DNA of 53,291 nucleotides from Deltaproteobacteria bacterium (lineage in GTDB: Bacteria > Desulfobacterota > DSM-4660 > Desulfatiglandales > Desulfatiglandaceae): contig JAJDOH010000254.1 of NCBI GenBank assembly GCA_022340265.1, forward strand, positions 1 to 53,291, in the 5' to 3' direction. The number at the start of each line of letters is the position of its first letter. The stretch's first letter is position 1. The translations under genes and the position numbers were made by a program. Below the pieces are notes generated by a model. That model worked only from the letters and a program-made list of their open reading frames with translations, did not search any database and was not told where the DNA came from. Shown one piece after another: positions 44,296-52,495 of this stretch.

Positions 44296-45480
44296 ATGGC
44301 ATTATCAACTGAAAGACTGGGACTGTATAATCCTGAAAAACCCATGGAAAACAGGCTGACGGACTTGGGTCCTCGGCACTTCTGGCAATATTTTCCTCCC
44401 GTTATTCAGAACAACTACGGCAAATGGGACTATCATGACATCCTGGAGCCCGGTGTTCTGGTGCATGTGGCCGAGAGCGGCGACAAGGTCTTTACCGTTC
44501 GGTGCGGCGGCTGCCGTTTCATGACCGTTGAAAATATTCGGGAAATCTGTGATATCGCCGATAAACACTGCGACGGTTTTGTCCGGTTTACCACCCGGAA
44601 CAACATCGAATTCATGGTGGACAGCCAGGACAAGATGGAAGCCTTGAAAAAGGATCTTCAGAGCCGCAAACATGTGAGTGGAAGCTACAAATTCCCCATC
44701 GGCGGTACCGGCGCAGGCATCACCAATATCGTTCATACCCAGGGATACATCCATTGCCATACCCCGGCGACAGATGCCTCCAGTATGGTGAAAGCCGTCA
44801 TGGATGAGCTTTTCGAAGAATTTCAGAGCATGACCCTGCCGGCCCAGGTGCGGATTTCCATGGCCTGCTGCCTCAACATGTGCGGTGCGGTCCATTGTTC
44901 CGATATCGCCCTTCTGGGGTATCACCGAAAACCGCCCTTGATTGATAACGAAGTTTTGGATCAGTACTGCGAAATTCCCCTGGTCATTGCGGCATGCCCC
45001 ACAGCCGCCATTTCGCCGAGCAAGACCGAATCTGGCAAGAAGACGGTCAAGATCAAGAACGAACGGTGCATGTTCTGTGGAAACTGTTACACCATGTGTA
45101 TGGCACTGCCCCTTTCGGACAGTGAAGGGGACTGCGTGACCATCATGGCCGGCGGTAAGGTCAGCAACCGTATTTCGCCCCCCAAATTCTCCAAGGTGGT
45201 TGTGCCGGCACTGCCCAACAACTTTCCGAGATTTCCGGAAGTGTGTCAGGACGTGAAAAAGATCGTCAACGCCTATGCGGCAGGTGCCAATAAATATGAA
45301 CGTATCGGGGACTGGGCTGAAAGGATCGGATGGGAAAAATTCTTTGAAAAATGTGATCTTCCCTTTACCGATCACCTCATTGACGATTACCGCCTGCAGT
45401 ATGATACCTACAGGACATCGACGCAATTCAAATACACCGATGCATCTTGGGCCGTTTCAAAAGCCGTGAACGGTATTTAA
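44296..45480 (+). CDS. dsrB: Dissimilatory sulfite reductase beta subunit
   Basis: Carries the catalytic siroheme-[4Fe-4S] of DsrAB and docks DsrC. The product is 394 residues. Cluster cysteines are C154 ([10 protein letters not shown]), C191, C192 and C196 (ACCLNMCG). The ferredoxin domain has C234, C258, C261 and C264, with C268 close by ([11 protein letters not shown]). ATG 44296 has TAGGAGG. A strong hairpin follows its stop, before dsrD. Confidence 0.98.
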   Translation: MALSTERLGLYNPEKPMENRLTDLGPRHFWQYFPPVIQNNYGKWDYHDILEPGVLVHVAESGDKVFTVRCGGCRFMTVENIREICDIADKHCDGFVRFTTRNNIEFMVDSQDKMEALKKDLQSRKHVSGSYKFPIGGTGAGITNIVHTQGYIHCHTPATDASSMVKAVMDELFEEFQSMTLPAQVRISMACCLNMCGAVHCSDIALLGYHRKPPLIDNEVLDQYCEIPLVIAACPTAAISPSKTESGKKTVKIKNERCMFCGNCYTMCMALPLSDSEGDCVTIMAGGKVSNRISPPKFSKVVVPALPNNFPRFPEVCQDVKKIVNAYAAGANKYERIGDWAERIGWEKFFEKCDLPFTDHLIDDYRLQYDTYRTSTQFKYTDASWAVSKAVNGI

Positions 45481-45504
45481 CACACAAACGCTCAATTAAT
45501 TCCT

Positions 45505-45546
45505 TCCGGTGAAGCAGTAAGCTTAAGAAAGCGACTGTTCACCGGA
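45505..45546 (+). repeat. Hairpin between dsrB and dsrD
   Basis: TCCGGTGA (45505-45512) pairs with TCACCGGA (45539-45546), and CAGT (45515-45518) with ACTG (45534-45537), around a 15-base loop. No T run follows, so it is not an intrinsic terminator. It is well placed to shield the dsrAB message from 3' decay or to set lower dsrD levels. Confidence 0.75.
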
Positions 45547-45571
45547 TGGGATATGAGACGAAGGAGCCATA

Positions 45572-45802
45572 ATGGAAGACATGAAAAAGGCAATTATGGA
45601 CTTTGCCGAAAATAGCAAAAAAAGCAAGTTCTACTTTAATGACATCCAGAAAGCGGTTCAGAAAGTGCTTCCGGATGCCAAGGCCAGAATGATCAAGAAA
45701 GCTGCCACTGAATTGATCAATGAAGAAAAACTGATCTATTTTTCCACGGGCAGCAGCACCATGTACGGTATGAAAGGGAAGGGCCAAACCGAGGATCATT
45801 AA
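45572..45802 (+). CDS. dsrD: DsrD, activator of dissimilatory sulfite reductase
   Basis: Small winged-helix-like protein, 76 residues, found in sulfate reducers and reported to act as an allosteric activator of DsrAB. It shows FNDIQKAVQKVLPDAKARMIKKAATELI and a beta-wing part LIYFSTGSSTMYGMKG. dsrD is characteristic of reductive dsr loci, so it supports sulfate or sulfite reduction rather than sulfur oxidation. ATG 45572 has AAGGAG. An intrinsic terminator follows about 50 bases later. Confidence 0.96.
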   Translation: MEDMKKAIMDFAENSKKSKFYFNDIQKAVQKVLPDAKARMIKKAATELINEEKLIYFSTGSSTMYGMKGKGQTEDH

Positions 45803-45852
45803 AGAAGATCATTATCGGTTCCTTTACCAAACATGATGAAATGACAGTAACG

Positions 45853-45885
45853 AGGTCGCCGTCCCGCCAGGGTTGCGACCTTTTT
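45853..45885 (+). terminator. Intrinsic terminator after dsrABD
   Basis: AGGTCGC (45853-45859) pairs with GCGACCT (45875-45881), with an inner CCC/GGG stem around GCCA, followed by five Ts (45881-45885). It ends the dsrABD unit 51 bases after the dsrD stop. Confidence 0.9.
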
Positions 45886-45974
45886 GCTTCATATGGATAA
45901 AGCATTTTGAGATTGAATCATCGGTCATGGGTTTTTTCGGAGCCCATGTCCGGTTAAGAATTTTGGGGTGTATT

Positions 45975-46595
45975 ATGAAGACTCCACAGGGATCGGAAGA
46001 ATTTCTTTTTGAACAAAAAGCACTGCGGGATGAAGACACAAAATGTGCCAATGAGGATTATAATCTGGGCGTCTCCCTTATGCAGCAGGAGAGGCTGGAT
46101 GAAGCCATCGGCGCCTTTAATAACGCAATCGGCAGCAGTGCTCGAATGTTTGAAGCTTATGTGAATCTGGGCTACATCTATTTTAAAAAGGGCGACTTGG
46201 AGATGGTCATTGCGTCTAATAAAAAAGCCGTTGAGATCGAACCAAGGTATGCACGGGGGTATGCGAATCTCGGGTTCGCCTATCTTCAGATGCTTAAAAC
46301 GGAAGAAGCCATTTCAGCACTCAACAAAGCCCTTGAACTGAATCCCGAGATTGTTCAGGCCTGGAGTAATCTAACCAACGCCTACCTGCAAAATGACGAA
46401 GTGGACAAGGCTGTTGAGACCGGTGAAAAAATGGTGGCGCTGGCGCCGGAGTTTGCCCTCGGTCAGAACAACCTGGCTTCCGCCTACTACAACAAGGGTG
46501 ATTACGAAAAAGCCATTGAACATCTGGACAAAGCGGTGGATTTGGGGTTTGAGCCCCATCCTGAGTTCTTGAAAGCGCTGGAGCCACACCGTTAA
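45975..46595 (+). CDS. Tetratricopeptide repeat protein
   Basis: The product has 206 residues with about four to five TPR units (YNLGVSLMQQERLDEAIGAFN; YVNLGYIYFKKGDLEM; YANLGFAYLQMLKTEEAI; WSNLTNAYLQNDEVDKAV; NNLASAYYNKGDYEKAIEHL). No signal peptide or membrane segment, so probably a cytoplasmic scaffold. I chose ATG 45975 (TTGGGGTG just upstream); the frame is open from 45873, but those residues look non-coding. It lies after the dsrABD terminator and three bases from the next gene's start. Confidence 0.85.
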   Translation: MKTPQGSEEFLFEQKALRDEDTKCANEDYNLGVSLMQQERLDEAIGAFNNAIGSSARMFEAYVNLGYIYFKKGDLEMVIASNKKAVEIEPRYARGYANLGFAYLQMLKTEEAISALNKALELNPEIVQAWSNLTNAYLQNDEVDKAVETGEKMVALAPEFALGQNNLASAYYNKGDYEKAIEHLDKAVDLGFEPHPEFLKALEPHR

Positions 46596-46597
46596 TC

Positions 46598-47257
46598 ATG
46601 GATTTTTCTTATTTTTTTGAACCATATGAGGCATTGGTCAGCCGCGCGGATCAGGCTTTTGAACGCATGGAGGGGGAATACGGCGACTGCATCAAATGTA
46701 AGCCCGGGTGTTCGGACTGTTGCCATGCGGTATTCGGCCTGTTCCTCATCGAAGCGATTTTTCTTAAAAGCGATTTTGACCGACTGGCCGAAGCGGAAAA
46801 GAAAGCGGCTCTTGAAAGGGGGATTGCGGCGGAAAATGAGCTCAAAACCCTGGAAAGAACCCTTGAAGAGTTCAAGAACGATTCTCGCATGGGTGCGTAT
46901 GCCATGGCAAAAGCGAGAGTCCGGTGTCCCCTCTTAGGCGATGACGATAGCTGTGGCTTGTATGACTATCGTCCCATCACCTGCCGCATTTACGGTATTC
47001 CCACTATGATTCAGGGGGTTCCCAGGATTTGTGGCGGAACCGGGTTCAAGAAGGATCAGAAATACCCCATCTTCAACATGGACGGGATCCAGAAGGAGCT
47101 GTTTCAGTTGTCAAAGGATCTCCTCACTAATATGGGAAATGATGTTGCCGATGAAAGGGCATCTTTTTTGATTTCACTTCCGAAAATCATCAAAACCCCC
47201 ATCGACGATTTGGTCAATGAAAATCCCAGAAGGCCTGATACAGAAAACCATCCTTGA
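46598..47257 (+). CDS. YkgJ-family cysteine cluster protein
   Basis: The product has 219 residues with the N-terminal cluster C31, C34, C38, C41, C42 (CIKCKPGCSDCC) and later cysteines in RCPLLGDDDSCGLYDYRPITC and RICGG. The pattern fits the CxxCxxCC family, which probably binds zinc or an iron-sulfur cluster; the function is unknown. It starts two bases after the TPR gene, so the two are co-translated. Being next to dsr it may serve sulfur or redox chemistry, which is inference only. Confidence 0.85.
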   Translation: MDFSYFFEPYEALVSRADQAFERMEGEYGDCIKCKPGCSDCCHAVFGLFLIEAIFLKSDFDRLAEAEKKAALERGIAAENELKTLERTLEEFKNDSRMGAYAMAKARVRCPLLGDDDSCGLYDYRPITCRIYGIPTMIQGVPRICGGTGFKKDQKYPIFNMDGIQKELFQLSKDLLTNMGNDVADERASFLISLPKIIKTPIDDLVNENPRRPDTENHP

Positions 47258-47664
47258 TTATCGTATCTGCCATGTCAAGATTTTGATGGAGTGGTTTTAC
47301 TGGGTATGCTGAAGAATTCCAACCATTCCGGAAGTACAATGCGCAAAGCTAATTTATGGATATGTAAGGCTTATCACCGGGTTTTGATGGTGCCGATACT
47401 TTGGGTTTTTTTGGGCCAACATATTTGCAGGCCAGATTCGGACCGTCAATTCACGACCAGTCAATCTCCTCGGCACAGGCGTATCACAACGATTTTAACT
47501 CATCAATATCATTAACCCTTGTCAAGTTATTCCCAGGCAAAAGGTCAAGAATTGATCTGGCAGTTTTGCATAAAATTGGTGGATGTGCTAAGAAGTTCAA
47601 TACTTAAAAGTAACCATTCAGGACCTTCCGGGCTATATTGGCAAGAACTATCTCCCAAGATGGT
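47258..47664. other. Intergenic stretch without recognisable gene
   Basis: About 400 bases between the YkgJ-like gene and the cyclase promoter. Open frames here (for example 47291-47515) give no family-like protein. No hairpin terminator or long repeat stands out. It may hold remnants of an older gene. Confidence 0.6.
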
Positions 47665-47693
47665 TTGACATGATATTTCTTGTAATGTAGATG
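47665..47693 (+). promoter_or_regulatory. Candidate promoter for the cyclase gene
   Basis: TTGACA at 47665-47670, 17 bases, then TAGATG at 47688-47693 (weak -10). The gene start is at 47756, leaving a leader of about 55 bases. Confidence 0.45.
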
Positions 47694-47755
47694 CGATGTG
47701 CCCGTCGATTTTTTAATAAATGTGCATGGTATCAAAACATGAAAGGACTCTGATC

Positions 47756-48532
47756 ATGGCGAGAAAACTGATCGATATTTCCATTCCTCTGGATAACGAC
47801 ACAATCTCTGACCCTGAACCTTTCCGACCGAAAATCACGTATATAGATCACAAAAAGACAACTGAACAGGTTTGCAGTTTTTTCCCTGGATTAAAACCGG
47901 AAGACCTGCCCGACGGCGAGGGATGGGCGATTGAGAAGATCGAATTGATCACCCATAACGGAACGCACCTGGATGCCCCTTATCACTTTGCAACCACTAT
48001 GAACCGCGGTGAACGAGCGATCACAATTGATGAGGTGCCCCTGGACTGGTGTTTTCGCCCGGGTGTCAAGCTCGATTTTCGACATTTCGAAGATGGTTAC
48101 GTAGCGACCGCTGCTGATGTCGAAGCGGAGTTGAACCGGATCGGTCACAAGATTGAACCCTACGATATTGTTGTGGTGAATACACGGGCCGGTTCTGCTT
48201 TTGGGCACGATGACTATGTTGTAGCAGGTTGCGGCATGGGCCGGGAGGCCACCCTGTACCTGTTGGAACAGGGCGTACACGTAACCGGGACAGATGCCTG
48301 GTCCTGGGACGCCCCTTTTCTTTACACGGCCCAAAAGTTTGCAGAAACACATGACCCGGATATTATCTGGGAAGGGCACAAGGCCGGTCGTGAAATCGGG
48401 TACTGCCACCTGGAAAAACTGCACAATCTGGAATCCCTTCCTGCGAACGGTTTCCACATTGTCTGTTTTCCCGTGAATATAAAAAAAGCATCAGCCGGTT
48501 GGACGCGTGCCGTTGCGATGATCGATGAGTAA
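47756..48532 (+). CDS. Cyclase-family metal-dependent hydrolase
   Basis: The product has 258 residues with the metal-site motif THNGTHLDAPYH (H67, H71, D73, H77) of the kynurenine formamidase/cyclase family. These enzymes hydrolyse amides or lactams, or act in polyketide cyclisation; the substrate here is unknown. ATG 47756 has AAAGGA at 47742-47747; an in-frame ATG at 47726 lacks support. It stands alone with its own likely promoter. Confidence 0.9.
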   Translation: MARKLIDISIPLDNDTISDPEPFRPKITYIDHKKTTEQVCSFFPGLKPEDLPDGEGWAIEKIELITHNGTHLDAPYHFATTMNRGERAITIDEVPLDWCFRPGVKLDFRHFEDGYVATAADVEAELNRIGHKIEPYDIVVVNTRAGSAFGHDDYVVAGCGMGREATLYLLEQGVHVTGTDAWSWDAPFLYTAQKFAETHDPDIIWEGHKAGREIGYCHLEKLHNLESLPANGFHIVCFPVNIKKASAGWTRAVAMIDE

Positions 48533-48720
48533 AGCTCGGAACAGACTTGCCAAATTGCGGTAACTCGATTCCTGCTTGCCGGGATGCTCCAGCTCTTGAA
48601 GGCGGCGAGCCGCTCGCCGTGGTTCGACGGTAGCATTCGCGAAGTCCCCACACCGCCACGGACATAGCCGTGCGGGTGGTGCTCCCAACGCATTGTCTCC
48701 GCGTCCCAAAGTCTCAATAG
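48533..48720. other. GC-rich intergenic block with strong hairpins
   Basis: Two stems stand out. CGGCGAG-CCG-CTCGCCG is at 48603-48619. A second hairpin has CACGG (48657-48661) pairing with CCGTG (48668-48672), extended outward by CACCG with CGG-TG. Composition changes abruptly to AT-rich after about 48720. It could be a remnant of a mobile element or a structured RNA. No good open frame with a family match is recognised. Confidence 0.5.
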
Positions 48721-48908
48721 TATATGTCAAGAATTTTTCAGTGCTAAATGCTTTTTAAAAGATCAGACTTTTAGAGGTTTTGACAAAAACCAGTCCTATG
48801 GGCTATCCTGAATATATCTGTATTGCGGCACGGTTCGCTTTTCAATGGATAACATTACAAATGTAATGGTAAACAAATCCGTACAATAACTTTTTAGGAT
48901 TTTCAAAA

Positions 48909-49052
48909 ATGTCAATTAAATATATATTCTTTGCAGCTTTTGCGATTATTCTAATATTCTTCCTTATTGATGTAATCAAAAACCTACGTTCATATCTTAA
49001 AAAGAGGAAAGAACTTATGAATGCTGTAGAAAGGGATAGCAATAATTCTTGA
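48909..49052 (+). CDS. Small membrane protein, hypothetical
   Basis: A 47-codon ORF starting MSIKYIFFAAFAIILIFFLI, one hydrophobic segment (about residues 5-20), followed by a basic stretch (NLRSYLKKRKE). ATG 48909 has TAGGA about eight bases upstream. The surrounding DNA is AT-rich. It lies 46 bases before the MORN gene and could be co-transcribed. No family is recognised, and chance occurrence cannot be excluded. Confidence 0.4.
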   Translation: MSIKYIFFAAFAIILIFFLIDVIKNLRSYLKKRKELMNAVERDSNNS

Positions 49053-49098
49053 AGCGTTTTCACATGATTTCAAGAAAGAAACTGATGAGTGATTTGAC

Positions 49099-49458
49099 AT
49101 GAAAAAGAAATACCCAGATGGTCAAGTATATGAAGGTGAATATAAATGGTCAAGATTCCAACGTATAAGACACGGACTCGGGGCTTATACTTTTCTTGAT
49201 GGAACAAGATATGAGGGGCAATGGAAGGACGGTGACAAACATGGGCATGGGATTTTGACTCTTTCTGATGGCAGCAAATATGAAGGTGAATTCATAGACG
49301 GCAAATTCAACGGGCAAGGAACTTACACCTTTTCTAGTGGCAGCAAATATGAAGGGCAATTCAAAGACGGTAAATTTAACGGACAAGGAACTTACACCCA
49401 TCCTGATGGAACCAAACATGAAGGGGAATTTGAGGAGGGTGAATATGTTGGGAAATAA
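49099..49458 (+). CDS. MORN-repeat protein
   Basis: The product has 119 residues made almost wholly of about five MORN units of roughly 23 residues (YEGQWKDGDKHGHG, YEGEFIDGKFNGQG, YEGQFKDGKFNGQG). The third and fourth units are near-identical in DNA as well, pointing to recent duplication. There is no signal peptide. The role is unknown; MORN repeats often bind lipids or proteins. The gene lies in an AT-rich block unlike its neighbours and may have been acquired. Confidence 0.85.
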   Translation: MKKKYPDGQVYEGEYKWSRFQRIRHGLGAYTFLDGTRYEGQWKDGDKHGHGILTLSDGSKYEGEFIDGKFNGQGTYTFSSGSKYEGQFKDGKFNGQGTYTHPDGTKHEGEFEEGEYVGK

Positions 49459-49645
49459 CTTCATATCTCAGTCCTCCAGGGTATTTGGCCAGATTGTCAA
49501 ATAGGAATCCCTGATCTTTCAATGTGACTCCCTAACACCCCTGAAAAACCCTCTCAGGTTCTCTCAGCCCCATGAGAAACAATGCGCCTATACGCCTCTC
49601 AAAAATTAATTGGGCCAAAATTAGAATTGTTGCACATATCCCTGA

Positions 49646-50803
49646 TCAATGAAACTCCTGAAAGGCCTGGCGCAGAAAGCCAATGTGATCGCCAATGTGG
49701 GCGTTTATGAGATCCATGCCATTTGAAGCCTGTGCCGCGTAATGGGCTAAAAGCGGATCGAAAACACGAGCGAACTCCGACTTGTCAAAGGATTGCAACA
49801 GGGAAAGAAGACTGTCCGCTCGGACCGCCGCAGCACCATCTCCTTTTGTTTCCAGTTCGCGGAGCCCATCAAAAAAACCCTTTACGGTGGCGGCTAGCGC
49901 AAAATCTTCCAGCCAGACCGTTTTCCCCACCCCATCCAGCCGATCCAGACGCATCCTTATGGTGGTATCCAGAAAAAAGTAGATGAAGGCAATTGTCGGG
50001 TCGACCTCTTTTCCGGAAAAAGCAGTCATCAAGGGCGCATATTTTCGAACGGTGGTCAGTTTCACCGCCGGTTTTTGGTCACCACGACATTTGACGATAA
50101 AATCCCCTGCGGCGTGATGCCATGTCCTGATCTGGTTGAAATTCTCAAAATCGTAATAAAAGGCCAGGATTTTCGAGCATTTCTCAATAATAATGGATGA
50201 TTCCTCGGCCGAAGCATATCGAGGGCCACTCTTGAGATCCCATATTTGTATTTTCTGCCTGTTGTCTCTGGGGTCCCTGGTCACATGCCATTCGTGGTAA
50301 TCTTCAAACCATTGGGCTGCAAGCATGACCATTTCTTCAGCCCTCCCGCCGGCCGTATGACAGATCATCCTCTTTATGCCGTAGATTTCGGGCAAAAATG
50401 AAAACCGAGAATGACGGTTCAACCAGCGCAGGATATCATGCTCTTTCAGGATACATCCCTGGCCCTCTTGGGAAATCGCGGTGCTCAATGTAAATTTCAC
50501 GCGAACTTCCGCCATGATCGCTTCCACGCTGGCCAGATGGTACAGGACCCCGTGTTTTTCACTACGGATTTGAATTTTGAGTACATCTTGCAGGTTGAAA
50601 TTCTTATCTGAAACGCTTTTTAGCGCTCCTTTGAGCAGTTCCCCCTCATCTTCCAAAATACATTTGCGAATGGTGTCGAAATAATCGCCAAGGGTAAGAT
50701 GAGGATGGGCTTTTTCGGGATTTAAAAGGAAAGGCCTTGAGAGCTCTTCAGGGTTGAGGACAATATCGCCTTCGGGAGAAGCGAAAAGGTAAGAAACCAT
50801 CAT
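49646..50803 (-). CDS. Conserved-looking protein of unknown function
   Basis: A soluble protein of 385 residues, not recognised. Parts of its middle (LPEIYGIKRM, AAQWFEDYHEWH, WDLKSG, WHHAAGDFIVK) are faintly suggestive of a kinase-like fold, but no catalytic triad can be assigned and this is a weak idea. Its start overlaps the end of the HEAT-repeat gene by four bases (ATG at 50803, upstream stop at 50800), so it is the last gene of a four-gene unit. Confidence 0.8.
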   Translation of the reverse strand: MMVSYLFASPEGDIVLNPEELSRPFLLNPEKAHPHLTLGDYFDTIRKCILEDEGELLKGALKSVSDKNFNLQDVLKIQIRSEKHGVLYHLASVEAIMAEVRVKFTLSTAISQEGQGCILKEHDILRWLNRHSRFSFLPEIYGIKRMICHTAGGRAEEMVMLAAQWFEDYHEWHVTRDPRDNRQKIQIWDLKSGPRYASAEESSIIIEKCSKILAFYYDFENFNQIRTWHHAAGDFIVKCRGDQKPAVKLTTVRKYAPLMTAFSGKEVDPTIAFIYFFLDTTIRMRLDRLDGVGKTVWLEDFALAATVKGFFDGLRELETKGDGAAAVRADSLLSLLQSFDKSEFARVFDPLLAHYAAQASNGMDLINAHIGDHIGFLRQAFQEFH

Positions 50804-51897
50804 ATTTTGGCCAGGGCCTCTTTGGCGATATCGCCTACAGACATCTTTCGAATATGCCCTTCTTCATAGATCGCAATTTCGTGGGAATCACCAAGGCTTC
50901 TTTCCATGTCATTTCTGGCTTCATGGGCCCCAAGGTTCCCCAGGAGCCATACGGTGTATCCGCGGACGGAAGGATCCTGATCTTCGAGAAAGGCAAAGAA
51001 ATACAGGGTATGCTTGCGAATGAAAGGTCCTTGGGTTTTTGAGATCCTGCCCAGGGCCTTCAAGGCATCGATCCTACGGTTCTTATCTCCCATAAACTGG
51101 TAGAGCTGAGAGGTATATCCCCCGAAGAGATCGGGTCGTTGGGCTATGATTTCACCAATGGCTTCAAACGCGCCCAGGGGAAATGCCGCCGTATCCGTGA
51201 GGGAATAGAAAAGAGACTGCAGCAGCTTGGAAACGATTCCCGAATCGCTGTCGCCCACCACGGCACAGGCTTTCCCAAGGATTTCGGCGGCTCTTCCGCG
51301 AAGGAGGTCGTCACCGGAATAGAGCAGTCGTTGGAGATACCGAATGATCTTCTTGTCGTCTCGGGCCGTATCCAGTATGGAGGCGATCCGGTAGTTCTTG
51401 ACGCCTTCTTCCACCTCCTTTTTGGACATCCGCTTTTTGGGGGTCCTTTTCATTTCCGGCTCAGGAGTGACGGCTCCAGAACTTTTGAGCCGATCCCTGG
51501 CACCTTCAGCCGTGACTTCCTGAACCTCCTCGTGCAACCTGACGAAATAGAGCGCTCCGGATGTTTTTCGGCCTTCATAGGTCCCCGACGAGACAACAAG
51601 GTGCGTGTTAAGATCGTAGTTTTCGACAATCGCCTGTTGATAGTCTTCGTCGGCCACAAGCCCCCACGCCAGATCCCAGTCCATGTTGCAGCCGAACAAA
51701 AGGGCTTCAATCAAGGCAGCGCCCAGGTTGTGTCCGGTTTCATCACAGGCATAGGCCGCACCGCAGGAACACATCCCCACAGGCATTTCACCGGGTTTTC
51801 GGGTGGTAAGCTCTTTTGGTTTTTCAACGGGCAGGCCGCAAAAAGGGCATTTGGCTCTTTGAACCGGTTCTCTTCCAAGAAATTTCTGATCAAACAT
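50800..51897 (-). CDS. Zinc-ribbon and HEAT-repeat protein
   Basis: The protein has 365 residues. The N-terminal zinc ribbon has C17/C20 (CPFC) and C43/C45 (CSC), with C51 nearby. A middle domain (DWDLAWGLVADEDYQQAIVENYDL) follows, and then HEAT-like helical repeats from about 180 to the end (LLRGRAAEILGKAC, FEAIGEII, RIDALKALGRI, VRGYTVWLLGNLGAHEA). HEAT arrays bind protein partners. It is co-directional with its neighbours, two bases after the small upstream gene and overlapping the downstream one. Confidence 0.82.
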   Translation of the reverse strand: MFDQKFLGREPVQRAKCPFCGLPVEKPKELTTRKPGEMPVGMCSCGAAYACDETGHNLGAALIEALLFGCNMDWDLAWGLVADEDYQQAIVENYDLNTHLVVSSGTYEGRKTSGALYFVRLHEEVQEVTAEGARDRLKSSGAVTPEPEMKRTPKKRMSKKEVEEGVKNYRIASILDTARDDKKIIRYLQRLLYSGDDLLRGRAAEILGKACAVVGDSDSGIVSKLLQSLFYSLTDTAAFPLGAFEAIGEIIAQRPDLFGGYTSQLYQFMGDKNRRIDALKALGRISKTQGPFIRKHTLYFFAFLEDQDPSVRGYTVWLLGNLGAHEARNDMERSLGDSHEIAIYEEGHIRKMSVGDIAKEALAKI

Positions 51898-51899
51898 GT

Positions 51900-52184
51900 C
51901 TATTGATGTTCCAGTATGGTAAAGGGTGAGGGCAGGTCGAAGCTGCGGGTATTTTCATCGTATTCAAAATCGACAATTTCCAGGCCCCATCGGGACGATT
52001 TGAACTGCACAACCCAGTTTCTGTACTGGGGGCCGGCAAATTCACAACTGATATTACCGACGCGGGCGTCCATCCGCATCAGCCGGTCAGCGATTTCCCC
52101 TTGAAAAATTTCAATGATATGGGACCTGTCATCATCATCGAGCGCTTTCTTCACTGATGAAGGGATTTGCTCATGTTCGTTCAT
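51900..52184 (-). CDS. Small protein of unknown function
   Basis: The product has 94 residues from ATG 52184, starting MNEHEQIPSSVKKAL. A central stretch (ADRLMRMDARVGNISCEFAG) and a tryptophan-bearing beta-rich end (NWVVQFKSSRWGLEIVDFEY) have no family I recognise. The start overlaps the fmdB-like stop by four bases (ATGA), and the next gene starts two bases after the stop, so it is translationally coupled on both sides. The frame is open to 52235. Confidence 0.75.
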   Translation of the reverse strand: MNEHEQIPSSVKKALDDDDRSHIIEIFQGEIADRLMRMDARVGNISCEFAGPQYRNWVVQFKSSRWGLEIVDFEYDENTRSFDLPSPFTILEHQ

Positions 52185-52426
52185 TTGGTCGGTCCCGGAA
52201 GATCGAGGGTCATGCACTGGTTGCCTGATCCACATGCTTTGGTTGAAATCCGGGGTTCACTGCCACCGCCGCCCACGCCAAGGGCATAATTGGTGGCGCT
52301 GGTCACTTTCTCAATGGTGTAGGCCGAACATTTGGGACAGGAAAGATCAACCTCTTCGGTTGAGTTCATAAACAGCTTTTCAAAAATTTCGCCGCATTCA
52401 GCACACCTGAATTCATAAATTGGCAT
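52181..52426 (-). CDS. FmdB-type zinc-ribbon protein
   Basis: The product has 81 residues starting MPIYEFRCAECG, with two CxxC pairs (C8/C11, C30/C33), followed by a glycine run. This is the FmdB/CxxC regulatory-protein pattern, first named from formamidase operons; actual roles are mostly unknown. ATG 52426 has AAGGAG just upstream, which decides the start; the frame is open to 52747. It is the first gene of a four-gene minus-strand unit. Confidence 0.88.
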   Translation of the reverse strand: MPIYEFRCAECGEIFEKLFMNSTEEVDLSCPKCSAYTIEKVTSATNYALGVGGGGSEPRISTKACGSGNQCMTLDLPGPTK

Positions 52427-52495
52427 TGTTTTGCTCCTTGGATATATCGTATAAATACCAACTATAGTCACGAAAACAGCCAAAGTCAAACGACC

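Noticed and set aside
45873..45974. N-terminal extension of the TPR protein
   Set aside because: It would overlap the terminator stem of dsrABD, and ATG 45975 has a better ribosome binding site.
47291..47515. 74-codon plus-strand ORF between the YkgJ-like gene and the cyclase
   Set aside because: No family resemblance, odd composition and no ribosome binding site; treated as chance.
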